23,504 nucleotides of DNA from JBCDCU01 sp039180865 (GTDB lineage Bacteria; Pseudomonadota; Alphaproteobacteria; Rhizobiales; JACESI01), in the NCBI GenBank assembly GCA_039180865.1, contig JBCDCZ010000034.1, positions 1 through 23,504 of the forward strand, written 5' to 3'. The translations under genes were made by a program, and so were the position numbers. Positions 13,956-22,211 of this stretch are shown in pieces (the stretch's first letter is position 1; the number at the start of each line of letters is the position of its first letter). The notes under the pieces were generated by a model. That model worked only from the letters and a program-made list of their open reading frames with translations. It did not search any database and was not told where the DNA came from.

Positions 13956-14645
13956 CTAAAGGTCGCTTTCGGCGAGATCCCTGAGCGCCAGCGGTTTGAG
14001 TACGTGTACTTTCTGCGCCGTTGGCAACTCGATTATTCCTTTCTTGCGGAGGACGGTCAGGGTGCGGCTTACCGTTTCAATCGTCAGGCCCAGAAAATCT
14101 GCTATATCCGCACGTTTCATGGGCAGAGCAAAGCTGTTTGCGTCCTCGCGCTCAGCGCTCTGCCGGTCGAGAAGAGTGATCAAAAACGATGCAATCTTTT
14201 CCATGGCCGATTTTCGCCCGAGCATCAAAAAGTGCTCCTGCATGCTGTTCACTTCAGCAGCTGCCGTACGCAGAAGATGAGCGCAAAATGCGGGATCGCT
14301 CTCCATTGCACCGCTGAATGCATTCTTGCGGAAGACCCGGACTTTGACCGGTGCCACGGCATCGCAGTCGCTGTGATAAAATTCATCATGCGAGAGGCCG
14401 ATCATATCGCCTGGATAACCAAAGCTTAGAACCTGGCGACGGCCATCGACGAGCATTTTGGAAGAGCGGACAACGCCTTCCAGGATCTCATAGATGAACT
14501 CCGCATTGTCGCCTTCATGAAAGACTGTTTTGCCGGCACCGAATGTATGGACATGTGAGGCGGTGCCGGAAAATTCATCGGCTGCGGCGGCTAAATCGAA
14601 CCGCGTCGCTCCGTTGTGAAATTGAACCGGTGACGTAACATACAT
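13956..14645 (-). CDS. fixK: FixK-like Crp/Fnr-family transcriptional regulator
   Basis: A 229-residue DNA-binding activator of microaerobic genes. Residues 31-140 form the cyclic-nucleotide-type beta barrel (VFHEGDNAEFIYEILEGVVR) and 175-205 the helix-turn-helix, whose recognition helix LTIETVSRTLTVLR has the E190-S193-R194 pattern that reads TTGAT half-sites. The N-terminal cysteine cluster of oxygen-sensing Fnr is absent; only C94 and C121 occur. It is therefore FixK-like and depends on an upstream sensor rather than sensing oxygen itself. I chose ATG 14645 with GGGGAGCAGGG upstream; the frame stays open to 14921 but the extension would overlap the divergent regulator. It is divergent from an OmpR-type regulator and upstream of the ABC-type ATPase gene. 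Confidence 0.88.
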   Translation of the reverse strand: MYVTSPVQFHNGATRFDLAAAADEFSGTASHVHTFGAGKTVFHEGDNAEFIYEILEGVVRSSKMLVDGRRQVLSFGYPGDMIGLSHDEFYHSDCDAVAPVKVRVFRKNAFSGAMESDPAFCAHLLRTAAAEVNSMQEHFLMLGRKSAMEKIASFLITLLDRQSAEREDANSFALPMKRADIADFLGLTIETVSRTLTVLRKKGIIELPTAQKVHVLKPLALRDLAESDL

Positions 14646-14685
14646 GGCCCTGCTCCCCGCTTGCTTGCTCTTCACATGTCCGTGA

Positions 14686-14727
14686 TTGAAACGCGTCCCG
14701 GTAACCGCCGTATAATCGTCATGTAAC
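14686..14727. promoter_or_regulatory. fixK / response regulator divergent control region
   Basis: On the plus strand TTGAAA (14686-14691) and a perfect TATAAT (14711-14716) are 19 bases apart, a plausible promoter for the response regulator, though its leader would be about 150 bases. On the minus strand, reading toward fixK, GTTACA (complement of 14722-14727) and GTTACC (complement of 14700-14705) are direct repeats 22 bp apart, two helical turns. OmpR-type regulators bind direct repeats, so this is a candidate site for the adjacent regulator at the fixK promoter. Confidence 0.4.
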
Positions 14728-14871
14728 GAATTGTATTTTTGTGTCTGGTTGCGCGTACACAGGGCGCGCGGTATAGTTTTTACAAATGAGCGAGGGGACG
14801 CCCAGGCCGGGTTTATTGTGTTCCTGCGCGACGTTCGGGGAAACGGGGTCGAGAGGCCACGCACAACGCAA

Positions 14872-15654
14872 ATGGACCATTCATGCCGGGAATGCATATT
14901 GGTTGTTGATGATGACGACAAGGTTCGGCGTCTCCTGAGAAATTGTTTCGAATCAGAAGGTTATGGAGTTTTTGAGGCTGGCAATGGTGCTGAGATGTGG
15001 TCCGTTGTCGAGACGCAATCGCTCGATCTCATCACACTCGATCTCAATCTTGGCGGTGAAAACGGACTGACCCTGGCGGCAGATCTGCGTACCCGATTTG
15101 ATATCCCGATCATCATTGTCACGGGTAAAGGTGATGTCATCGATAAAGTCGTCGGTTTGGAAATGGGTGCTGACGATTACATTTCGAAACCGTTTCATGT
15201 TCGCGAGGTGCTCGCCCGCGCCCGGTCCGTGATTCGGCGGACGCGACCGCGCGCTGAAGGGATCGTTATACGGGCTGCCGCGGGTCATCAGGAAGCGTCA
15301 ACTGAACCAACTACAGCCAAGAGTAAGCTTCTTTGCTTTGATGGTTGGAGAACCGACCCGGAACGCTTTGAATTGGTCGATCCGCACGGTAATACGTGCG
15401 CCTTGACGACCGCTGATTTCAGGCTTTTGATGGTCCTTTTGGAAAATCCGAAGCGTGTTTTATCCCGCGATCGCATTATGGACGAGCTAAAGGGCGGTGA
15501 TTGGACCCCACTCGACCGCACCATCGACAACCAGATCGCACGTTTGCGAAAGAAAATCGAAGTCGATCCCGCAAATCCGCGTCTGATCAAGACGGTTCGC
15601 GGTATCGGATACCTCTTCGCCGCAGACGTTAGCAAGGAAGCAGCCTGCGTCTGA
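14872..15654 (+). CDS. OmpR/PhoB-family response regulator, FxkR-like
   Basis: A 260-residue response regulator. The receiver shows the acidic cluster VVDDDDK (D13-D15), phosphoacceptor D57 in LITLDLNL, T84 in IIVTGKGD and K106 in YISKPFHV. A linker of about 45 residues follows, then a winged-helix output domain with ALTTADFRLLMVLLENPKRVLSRDRIMD and RTIDNQIARLRKKIE...IKTVRGIGYLF. In Rhizobium etli an OmpR/PhoB-type regulator, FxkR, links the hybrid kinase hFixL to fixK in place of FixJ; the same three partners are adjacent here, so this role is proposed. I chose ATG 14872 because the receiver begins directly after it, although the ribosome site is poor. GTG 14818 is an in-frame alternative, and the open frame extends to 14731. 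It is divergent from fixK and convergent with the kinase gene 61 bases away. Confidence 0.85.
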   Translation: MDHSCRECILVVDDDDKVRRLLRNCFESEGYGVFEAGNGAEMWSVVETQSLDLITLDLNLGGENGLTLAADLRTRFDIPIIIVTGKGDVIDKVVGLEMGADDYISKPFHVREVLARARSVIRRTRPRAEGIVIRAAAGHQEASTEPTTAKSKLLCFDGWRTDPERFELVDPHGNTCALTTADFRLLMVLLENPKRVLSRDRIMDELKGGDWTPLDRTIDNQIARLRKKIEVDPANPRLIKTVRGIGYLFAADVSKEAACV

Positions 15655-15715
15655 TTGACGAGACGTGCTTCGAACTCGAGCTTTGGTCTCACCGATTCAT
15701 TCAATGGTTTTAATA

Positions 15716-17293
15716 TTAGGATTCTGAGGTGCTGTTTTCGGCTTCAAGCGTCGGTTGGCCGAGGGCTTGTCGGATCATGCGCGCGAGGGCGTCTTGTTTG
15801 TATGGCTTTCTTAAAAGCGCGACATCATGAGCATCGAGACGCTCATGATTGATGAGGTCTTCCGCGTAGCCGGAGGTCATGAGGATCTTGATTTCCGGGT
15901 GTTCGGCCCGGATGCGGCGCACGAGATCATAGCCGGAGAGGTCTCCGGGCATAATGAGATCTGTAAAGACGAGATCGATGGGGATGTCGCTTTCAAGGAC
16001 GGCGAGCGCCTCTATGCCGTTGTTCGCGGTAAGCGGTTCGTAGTTCAGGGCCTTAAGACGTTGAACGGTGATCGCCTGGACCTTATGGTCGTCCTCCACG
16101 ACAAGAATGGTCTCACCCGAGCCTTCCGGCATGGCCGTAACCTGCAATCCAGCCCGCGCTAGGTCATCTTCGACGGCGTCTTCGTCGTAGTGGCGGGGAA
16201 GATAAATGTTGATCGTGGTCCCGAGACCCGGTTCGCTATAAAGCGACATGTAACCCCCGGATTGTTTGGCGAAACCGAAGACCATCGAAAGCCCGAGACC
16301 TGTGCCTTTCCCGGTTTCCTTTGTCGTAAAAAAGGGGTCGCAGGCCTTGTCGAGGACGTCGCGGGTCATTCCATAACCGGTATCCGACACGCTGATCCGC
16401 ACGAAGGAATCGCCCATCACGTCGTCGGGCTGTTCGTCATCACCGTTGCTGGCGGTATAATTGTGCGTTTCGATAACGAGGCGGCCACCGGACGGCATGG
16501 CATCACGTGCGTTCAGCGAGAGGTTTAACAGTGCGCTTTCGACCTGACCCGGATCAACGCGGGTCGACCACAGATCACGGTCGAGCACAGAACGATATTC
16601 GATAGTTTCGCCAAGCACGCGCGAAAACATGATGGAAAGACTGTCCACGAGCGCGTTGAGATCGACCACTTTGGGCGAAAGGGGTGACCGGCGTGCGAAG
16701 GCAAGAAGCCGATTGGTCAGGTTGGACCCGAGTTCTGCTGCCTCAGTAGCATCTTTCAAAAGCGTCCGTTGGAAGTCTGTCTCAAGACTGGGTTCAAGAA
16801 GCTCCAGGTTGCCGGTTATCACAGTCAGAAGATTGTTAAAGTCATGGGCTATTCCACCCGTCAGTTGACCCATTGCCTCCATCTTCTGAGCATGGGCAAG
16901 GGCTTCCTGGGCTTCTTTGCGCTCGCTCAGATCATGGATGATTCCGGTAAAAAAGGTTTCGCCGTCGACAGCATATTCGCTCACGGAAAGATGCATCGGA
17001 AATGTCGACCGGTCGGATTTGAGACCTTCGACTTCACGCCCGATTCCGATGATGCGGCGATGGCCCGTACGCTGATAGCGCTCCATATACCCGTCATGTT
17101 CGCTCGCCCAGGGGTCAGGCATCAGGAAATTGATCTTGCGGCCAATGAATTCCGACCGTTTGTATTGAAACAGTTTTTCAGCTGATTGATTGACAGACTT
17201 AATAATGCCCCGCGCGTCAATTGTGATGATCGCGTCGACCGCCGCTTCAAGCAAAGCTTCAAGCTTGTCTGTATTCTTCGCTTTGGTCGCCAT
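15716..17293 (-). CDS. fixL: FixL-like heme-PAS hybrid histidine kinase with C-terminal receiver
   Basis: Soluble oxygen-sensing kinase of 525 residues with no membrane segment. Residues 10-125 are a PAS domain with the FixL heme pocket: His66 in EHDGYMERY matches the proximal heme ligand (His200 of Bradyrhizobium FixL), Arg72 matches Arg206, and Arg86 in HRRIIGIGR matches Arg220, which contacts bound oxygen. The phosphorylated His is H150 (GGIAHDFNNLL). The ATPase domain has the N box (ALLNLSLNARDAM), DTGYGM and GKGTGLGLSM. Residues 393-512 are a receiver with phosphoacceptor D445 (LVFTDLIMP) and K496. Oxygen release should activate the kinase. The terminal receiver makes it a hybrid like hFixL of R. 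etli, and no FixJ gene is adjacent. The ATG is preceded by GGGGGAAC. Confidence 0.9.
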   Translation of the reverse strand: MATKAKNTDKLEALLEAAVDAIITIDARGIIKSVNQSAEKLFQYKRSEFIGRKINFLMPDPWASEHDGYMERYQRTGHRRIIGIGREVEGLKSDRSTFPMHLSVSEYAVDGETFFTGIIHDLSERKEAQEALAHAQKMEAMGQLTGGIAHDFNNLLTVITGNLELLEPSLETDFQRTLLKDATEAAELGSNLTNRLLAFARRSPLSPKVVDLNALVDSLSIMFSRVLGETIEYRSVLDRDLWSTRVDPGQVESALLNLSLNARDAMPSGGRLVIETHNYTASNGDDEQPDDVMGDSFVRISVSDTGYGMTRDVLDKACDPFFTTKETGKGTGLGLSMVFGFAKQSGGYMSLYSEPGLGTTINIYLPRHYDEDAVEDDLARAGLQVTAMPEGSGETILVVEDDHKVQAITVQRLKALNYEPLTANNGIEALAVLESDIPIDLVFTDLIMPGDLSGYDLVRRIRAEHPEIKILMTSGYAEDLINHERLDAHDVALLRKPYKQDALARMIRQALGQPTLEAENSTSES

Positions 17294-17309
17294 ATGTTCC
17301 CCCGGATGG

Positions 17310-17331
17310 CTTGACGGATGATGCCGTCAAG
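17310..17331 (-). repeat. Inverted repeat in the fixL leader
   Basis: CTTGACGG and CCGTCAAG flank a 6-base loop ATGATG, an exact 8-bp palindrome 17 bases before the fixL start codon. Transcribed, it would fold as a hairpin close to the ribosome site. It shares TTGAC/GTCAA ends with the FixK-type box at 13884 but the spacing is six bases too long for one. Function unknown. Confidence 0.55.
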
Positions 17332-17379
17332 TAGCCTGGAGCGTCAACTGAGATCGACCGCTTGCGACAAGTTGGCAGA

Positions 17380-17399
17380 CTTTTGATTCAACTCAAAAG
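17380..17399. promoter_or_regulatory. FixK/FNR-type box between fixL and usp
   Basis: CTTTTGA and TCAAAAG form an exact inverted repeat around six bases. The core TTGATTCAACTCAA (17383-17396) matches TTGAT-N4-ATCAA at 9 of 10 defined positions. It is about 97 bases from the fixL start and 263 from usp. Either gene could be the target; feedback on the kinase gene fits the distance better, while universal stress protein genes are frequent members of Fnr/FixK regulons. Confidence 0.6.
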
Positions 17400-17652
17400 A
17401 TCGCGTCGGCCGCCAAATAATATCAGCCCCAGTCAACGGGTCGGTCGGTCCCGAAAGCAAGCGGCTCCCTGCAGTCCACACGCATGTGCAGGAATGTTCC
17501 CCCAACCGCTCGCATTTGGTTCGTCTGTCGACGCGCTAAGGATAAATGAAGCCGTGTCCCCCGCGTTGCTTCTGTGAGCCGCCTATAGACGTAGGGTGCG
17601 GTCCCGAAATGTTGTTGTTGTTGGACTGTGCCGAGAAAAAGGGAGCAAAGTC

Positions 17653-18495
17653 ATGAGCTACAAGACTATTATCGTAAACCTCGCGAACGCGGAAAATGCT
17701 GAGCGCATGACGGAAATCGCCGTCTCGATCGCGCGCAAGTTCAACGCCCACCTGATCGGTCTGCACACGCTGCAATCGATCGAGATTTATCCGTCGGTTT
17801 CCATGTACATGCCGCAGAACATTTCGAAGTCGTTCGACGAGGATCAAGCTGCAGAAGGAGACAAAATCCGCGACATCTTCCTCAACCTAACCGGCAAAGA
17901 AGATTTCGTCTCTGAATGGCGGTGTGTGAAGGCAAGCGCACCAAGTGCTGGCAAAGTGATCATTGATCATTCCCGGACGGCTGATCTCATCATTATGGCG
18001 CAGCCTGACGAATCCCTCGACCGGGCCGATCAGACGACCATCCAGCGCGAAGTCATCGAAGAATCGGGCCGCCCGGTTCTGATTATTCCGAAAGCGGGCC
18101 GGTTCAACCATATCGGTGATCACATCCTGATCGGTTGGAGCGCAACGAAAGAAGCTGCCCGCGCAGTCCATGACGCGATTCCTTTTGCTCAGAAGGGAGC
18201 AAAGGCGAGCATCTTCTGGGTGTCCAAATCCAACCAGACTGACAATTACCTGGCTGATACGGGGCACCAGATGGCTATTTGTCTCGACCGGCATGGTGTG
18301 AAGGCAGAGGTGACCCACCGGGTTCAACTCGATCTTCCGATTGGCGACGAAATCCTGAATGAAGCAGCGGATACGGGAGCCGACATGATCGTCTCCGGTG
18401 CGTACGGCCATTCACGGGTCTACGACTTCATGGTGGGCGCGACGACGCCACATCTCATGAAGCACATGACGGTCCCGGTGCTTTTCTCAAGCTAG
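17653..18495 (+). CDS. Universal stress protein with two tandem UspA domains
   Basis: A 280-residue cytoplasmic protein made of two UspA-type domains, about residues 1-145 and 155-280. The first opens with MSYKTIIVNLANAENAERM and ends in GRPVLIIPKAG. The second ends with the nucleotide-binding pattern GAYGHSRVYDFMVGATTPHLM and the terminal strand TVPVLFSS. Tandem Usp proteins support survival under energy or oxygen limitation, and their genes are often under Fnr or FixK control in alphaproteobacteria; a FixK-type box lies in the long gap upstream. I chose ATG 17653 with GGGAGC at good spacing; the in-frame extension to 17596 starts from a non-ATG codon and adds 19 residues unlike the family. 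A strong terminator follows 7 bases after the stop. Confidence 0.9.
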   Translation: MSYKTIIVNLANAENAERMTEIAVSIARKFNAHLIGLHTLQSIEIYPSVSMYMPQNISKSFDEDQAAEGDKIRDIFLNLTGKEDFVSEWRCVKASAPSAGKVIIDHSRTADLIIMAQPDESLDRADQTTIQREVIEESGRPVLIIPKAGRFNHIGDHILIGWSATKEAARAVHDAIPFAQKGAKASIFWVSKSNQTDNYLADTGHQMAICLDRHGVKAEVTHRVQLDLPIGDEILNEAADTGADMIVSGAYGHSRVYDFMVGATTPHLMKHMTVPVLFSS

Positions 18496-18501
18496 GGGGC
18501 G

Positions 18502-18548
18502 GGTTCTGGATCGGCATCCGTACGGATGTTAGATCCAGAACCTTTTTT
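18502..18548 (+). terminator. Rho-independent terminator of the usp gene
   Basis: An 11-bp stem, GGTTCTGGATC with GATCCAGAACC, encloses a second small palindrome (CATCCGTACGGATG), and six Ts follow directly. It sits between the convergent usp and NAD(P)H-hydrate repair genes and acts in the usp direction. Confidence 0.9.
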
Positions 18549-18559
18549 ATTGTTTCCTG

Positions 18560-20047
18560 CTATCGTTTTTGTCGGCGCCGAAGTGCTGAAAGACTGCGCT
18601 TGAGGGCACGCGGCAGATCGCCTGCGACAAGACCCGCCCCGACACGGTTTCCGGCGTCACCATGAAGCCATACGGCGGCCGCCGCGGCTTCGAAGGCTGG
18701 CATCGACTGGGCGAGAAGGCCCGCAACAATTCCAGTCAAGACATCACCGGTACCGGCACTTGCGAGATCGGCCGGCGCGTTTGTATTCACTGCCACGCGT
18801 CCCGCGGGATTGGCAATAACACTGTCCGCGCCCTTCAGAATGACGCAGGCCTTTGACCGTTTAGCGGCCTGTTGTGCGGCATCGATTTTTGACGCGTTTG
18901 ATCCAGTGTGACCGAACAAACGTTTAAATTCGCCAAGATGCGGCGTGAGGACGGTTGTACCGATCCGCTCCGCGATCGCACGAAAAAGGGTGTTCGAATG
19001 CCCTTCAAACGCTGATAGAGCGCCCGCATCGAGAACGACCGATTTGTCGGTATCAAGGACACCTTCGATAATCCGACGGGTCTCTTCAGTGGGGTCAAGG
19101 CCGGGGCCAGCGGCCAGAGTCGTAATGCGTGGATCGGCGAGGACGCGCGCAAGGGCGGCGTTATCGCCAACCGGCGTCAGCATGATCTCGTTGACTTGTG
19201 CGGCATGGGCTCTGAGGGCGACAGGGGGGCTTGCGATCGTTACGAGCCCTGATCCTGCCCTGAGGGCAGCCATCGCGCACAGGCGGGCGGCGCCTGCTTT
19301 TTCGATTGGGCCGGAGAGGACCAGCGTGTGGCCCCGGTCATATTTGTGGCCGTTAAGATCAGGGACGGGAAGAGTGTGGATCCACCAGTCCGGCTGGTTG
19401 AGGATCGCATCCGGCACGATCTCATTGAAGACCTGTTCAGTAATACCGATCTGCGCCAGATGCCGCTCCCCGCAATGGACGCGGCCTGGTAACAGGACAT
19501 GACCCGGCTTGTACCGGAAGAACGTTACGGTGTGTTCTGCTTTGATCGCGACCCCGCGGACAGCACCGGTTGTGCCGTCAATTCCGCTTGGGAGATCGAC
19601 GGCAATGACCGGAGTTCCGCTTTCATTGACGCTGCGAATGAGGTCTGCCGCCGGGCCGTGGACATCGCGATCGAGGCCCGCGCCAAAAACCGCGTCAATG
19701 ACCAGATCGTACTCTTCCGGTTGCGGTGGTTTGCGCAACCTCACAGCCGACGACAGTGCGGAAAAAGCGAAGGCAGCATCGCCTTTCGCCTTTGCCTCAT
19801 CACCGAGTACGTAAACAGACACCGTCCGCCACGCATCGGCGAGATAGCGTGCGGCGACAACACCGTCGCCACCATTGTTCCCGGTTCCGCAAATCACAAG
19901 GATCTTGATCGCATCAGGATAGAGGTTGAGAGCCCGTTCGGCGACTGCATTGCCAGCCTTTTCCATGAGCTGGATGCCGGGGGTGCCCGCTTGGATCGTT
20001 AACCGGTCGGCTCTTCCCATCAAATCGGGTCCGATCAATTCGTGCAT
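18560..20047 (-). CDS. nnr: Bifunctional NAD(P)H-hydrate epimerase / ADP-dependent dehydratase
   Basis: Metabolite-repair enzyme that restores hydrated NADH and NADPH. The N-terminal domain (about 1-215, YjeF_N) epimerises R- and S-hydrates and shows VICGTGNNGGDGVVAARYL (51-69) and DLPSGIDGTTG. The C-terminal domain (about 225-495, ribokinase-like) dehydrates the S form using ADP and ends with the ADP-site motif ADLASAGTGDVLTGIVAGLL. The order and 495-residue length are those of the usual bacterial fusion. The ATG at 20047 has only a weak GGACG ribosome site, but the next residues HELIGPDLMGRADR fit the family start. It converges with usp across a terminator and is divergent from the kinase fusion, with about 95 bases between. 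A housekeeping gene. Confidence 0.95.
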   Translation of the reverse strand: MHELIGPDLMGRADRLTIQAGTPGIQLMEKAGNAVAERALNLYPDAIKILVICGTGNNGGDGVVAARYLADAWRTVSVYVLGDEAKAKGDAAFAFSALSSAVRLRKPPQPEEYDLVIDAVFGAGLDRDVHGPAADLIRSVNESGTPVIAVDLPSGIDGTTGAVRGVAIKAEHTVTFFRYKPGHVLLPGRVHCGERHLAQIGITEQVFNEIVPDAILNQPDWWIHTLPVPDLNGHKYDRGHTLVLSGPIEKAGAARLCAMAALRAGSGLVTIASPPVALRAHAAQVNEIMLTPVGDNAALARVLADPRITTLAAGPGLDPTEETRRIIEGVLDTDKSVVLDAGALSAFEGHSNTLFRAIAERIGTTVLTPHLGEFKRLFGHTGSNASKIDAAQQAAKRSKACVILKGADSVIANPAGRVAVNTNAPADLASAGTGDVLTGIVAGLLAQSMPAFEAAAAAVWLHGDAGNRVGAGLVAGDLPRALKRSLSALRRRQKR

Positions 20048-20142
20048 CGTGACGTCTTCGTCCGGTTATTCGTGTTTGTTATGGCTTCGGTATATTCCAC
20101 GTGGCAAGAAGTGCAAGAAGCGGCAGCCTACTGGAGATATGG

Positions 20143-21774
20143 GTGACGGTCAGAAGTATGGGCAAAGAAGTCGATCGAAGTACCGAGGCACCGGAATCGA
20201 ACCGGCAGGATGATGTCTTTCGTTTCCTGATGAATCCTGCGGCTTATGGGGACAATACAGAAACCGTTGAGGTGGTTCGCACCCACGGTGCGACCGTCTT
20301 TCTCGGCAAAACCATTGTCTACAAAGTCAAGAATGCGGTTGATCTTGGCTATCTTGATTTCTCCACCCTGGCAAAGCGCAAAGCCGTCTGTGAACGCGAA
20401 CTTGCGCTCAATCGCCAATTCGCACCGCAAATCTATGAAGGTCTTGCCATCTTCACGGAAGGAGAGGATGGCACGATCGCGCTTGCGGGCGAGGGTGCTG
20501 CAATTGAATACGCCGTGAAGATGAAGCGGTACGGGCGGGGCCAGGAACTCAGCGTAATGGCTGAAACCGGAAGGCTGGACAGGAGCGTCGCGATCAGGCT
20601 CGGCGAAATGCTGAGCAATCTCCATAAGTCGCTGCAGCCGGTTGACAATCCGGCTTGGCCGGATCTCATGCTCGACGTTCTGGAGCATGCGCGTATCGCG
20701 TTTGAAAAATCCGGCATGGCCGGCTCTACGTCCTGCACAGCCGATCTTGAGTTCGTCACAGAACGGATTGTCTCCGAACTCACCGCGCAACGAGAATTGA
20801 TCGCGACTCGCGCCGAGGCGGGTTTCGTGCGTCACTGCCACGGGGATCTTCATCTTGGCAACATCGTTTTGCTAGGTGGAGCGCCGACGCCGTTCGATGC
20901 TTTGGAATTCAACGATAATCTGGCGCGTACCGATGTCGTTTACGATGCCTGTTTCCTGTTTATGGATATGATCCATCGGGGCTTGGCCGCTGAAGCAAAT
21001 CTTGCCTTCAACCGGTACGTGCTGAATGCCTATGAGATCATCAAAGATGGTGGATTCCGTCTTCTGCCGATTTTCATGTCCGTTCGCGCAATTATTCGCG
21101 CAATGGCATCGGCCGAACGTGCCGCACAATTGAAGAATCGAGATCTTGAAGACTACCGAGCGCTTTGTTTGGAGGCTTCGGCTTATCTCACTGATGCCTG
21201 CTCAGCGCTTAACATCAAAATGCCGGGTCTGGTTGCCGTCGGCGGTCTTTCTGGGACGGGTAAGTCGACCATCGCGGCAGCGCTGGCGACTGACCTGCAG
21301 AGCGCACCGGGGGCGCTGCATATCCGAAGCGACCTTGAGCGCAAAGCGCTGTTCGGTGTCCCGGAGCTAGAGCCGCTTCCAAAGAGCGCCTATGATCGCG
21401 AGACAGGTGAGCGTGTCTATCAAATCATGACTGAGAAGGCCGAAACGGCCTTGTCGCAAGGCCGCAGCGTCGTGCTTGATGCGGTCCATTTGCGGCGAGA
21501 AGAGCGTGACGCAGTCGAGGAACTCGCACGACGCCTAAACGTCCCGTTTGTTGGTTTATGGCTTTCCGCGCCTGCTGTTATTCTCCACGAAAGAGTAATA
21601 TCGAGAAAGAACGATGCTTCGGACGCCGATAGTGCGGTCCTCAACATGCAGCTAGAGGCAGTTGCCGACGGCGAACGGTCGTCGGGTCAATGGCAGATCG
21701 TTGATGCGTCAGGCTTGCCTGCCACTGTCCTTTCCAAAGCAAAGGATATCCTCGCTCAGGCCTTTGCAGGTTGA
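20143..21774 (+). CDS. Fusion of aminoglycoside-phosphotransferase-like domain and P-loop kinase
   Basis: A two-domain cytoplasmic protein of unknown substrate, 543 residues from the chosen start. The N-terminal half is an APH/choline-kinase-like fold with the catalytic loop HCHGDLHLGN (near 231-240) and the metal-binding stretch PFDALEFND. The C-terminal half, from about residue 360, is a small AAA/zeta-toxin-like kinase domain with P-loop GGLSGTGKST (367-376) and the acidic strand SVVLDAVHLRREERD. The same pairing occurs in many proteobacteria as bifunctional aminoglycoside phosphotransferase/ATP-binding protein, and resistance activity is not implied. GTG 20143 has GGAG six bases upstream; ATG 20158 is the alternative, and the open frame reaches 20101. 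Its end overlaps the convergent phasin gene by 19 bases. Confidence 0.85.
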   Translation: MTVRSMGKEVDRSTEAPESNRQDDVFRFLMNPAAYGDNTETVEVVRTHGATVFLGKTIVYKVKNAVDLGYLDFSTLAKRKAVCERELALNRQFAPQIYEGLAIFTEGEDGTIALAGEGAAIEYAVKMKRYGRGQELSVMAETGRLDRSVAIRLGEMLSNLHKSLQPVDNPAWPDLMLDVLEHARIAFEKSGMAGSTSCTADLEFVTERIVSELTAQRELIATRAEAGFVRHCHGDLHLGNIVLLGGAPTPFDALEFNDNLARTDVVYDACFLFMDMIHRGLAAEANLAFNRYVLNAYEIIKDGGFRLLPIFMSVRAIIRAMASAERAAQLKNRDLEDYRALCLEASAYLTDACSALNIKMPGLVAVGGLSGTGKSTIAAALATDLQSAPGALHIRSDLERKALFGVPELEPLPKSAYDRETGERVYQIMTEKAETALSQGRSVVLDAVHLRREERDAVEELARRLNVPFVGLWLSAPAVILHERVISRKNDASDADSAVLNMQLEAVADGERSSGQWQIVDASGLPATVLSKAKDILAQAFAG

Positions 21775-22211
21775 CGGCGGCGCGGTTTCGGTTTTGGCTT
21801 TTCGACCTCGCGTTCGATTTCCTCGCTGACTTCTTCGACCTCTTCCTTGATGGCTTCAAAATGGCTTGAAAGAGATCCAATGTCACGACGGAACGCCATC
21901 TCGCCGATTTTAGCGAGCTTATCGGCGCATTCGCCATAGTGCCGGATGGCGTCCGCGACGTGATTGCGCTGCAGGTCGAGAGCTTCACCGACATTGCCGC
22001 ACTGGGAAAGCTTGAATGCGAGGCCGAAATCTTCGACTGCGCGCTCGGTCGCAAACCGCAGGATCTCCTGATTGGCCTGAACAAGGCTTCCGAAAAAAGT
22101 ATCGCCAAGCTCGGTGAAACCTTCCATGGCCTCCTGGTTCGCATGGGAGAGGGCGGTGATCATCCGTCCATCCATGACCGAATAAAGATCCTGACCAAAT
22201 TTTGTGCTCAT
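21756..22211 (-). CDS. Phasin family protein
   Basis: A 151-residue helical protein of the phasin type, which coats polyhydroxyalkanoate granules and can affect their number and size. The pattern is one long amphipathic region without glycine or proline: SVMDGRMITALSHANQEAM, then GSLVQANQEILRFATERAVE and ALDLQRNHVADAIRHYGE. The end is an acidic stretch (EEVEEVSEEIEREVE) followed by a basic proline-lysine tail (KPKPKPRRRQPAKA), which might contact DNA or granules. The start ATG has GGGAAAG upstream. The stop lies inside the convergent kinase-fusion gene. No polyhydroxyalkanoate synthase gene is in the window, so granule association rests on family resemblance. Confidence 0.82.
   Translation of the reverse strand: MSTKFGQDLYSVMDGRMITALSHANQEAMEGFTELGDTFFGSLVQANQEILRFATERAVEDFGLAFKLSQCGNVGEALDLQRNHVADAIRHYGECADKLAKIGEMAFRRDIGSLSSHFEAIKEEVEEVSEEIEREVEKPKPKPRRRQPAKA

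Larger units (their letters stand above)
17294..17652. other. Intergenic region between fixL and usp (359 bp)
   Basis: This gap carries no convincing gene. It holds an inverted repeat near the fixL start (17310-17331), a FixK-type palindrome (17380-17399), a short GTTG/TTG run at about 17610-17622, and the ribosome site of the stress-protein gene (GGGAGC at 17641). The long distance between two divergent genes is consistent with regulated promoters on both sides. Confidence 0.7.

Noticed and set aside
14646..14921. Open-frame extension of fixK overlapping the response regulator
   Set aside because: The added 92 residues are low-complexity antisense of the divergent gene; the family start is at 14645.
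17609..17622. GTTGTTGTTGTTG run as a meaningful microsatellite
   Set aside because: Too short, outside a coding region, with no sign of phase-variable control.
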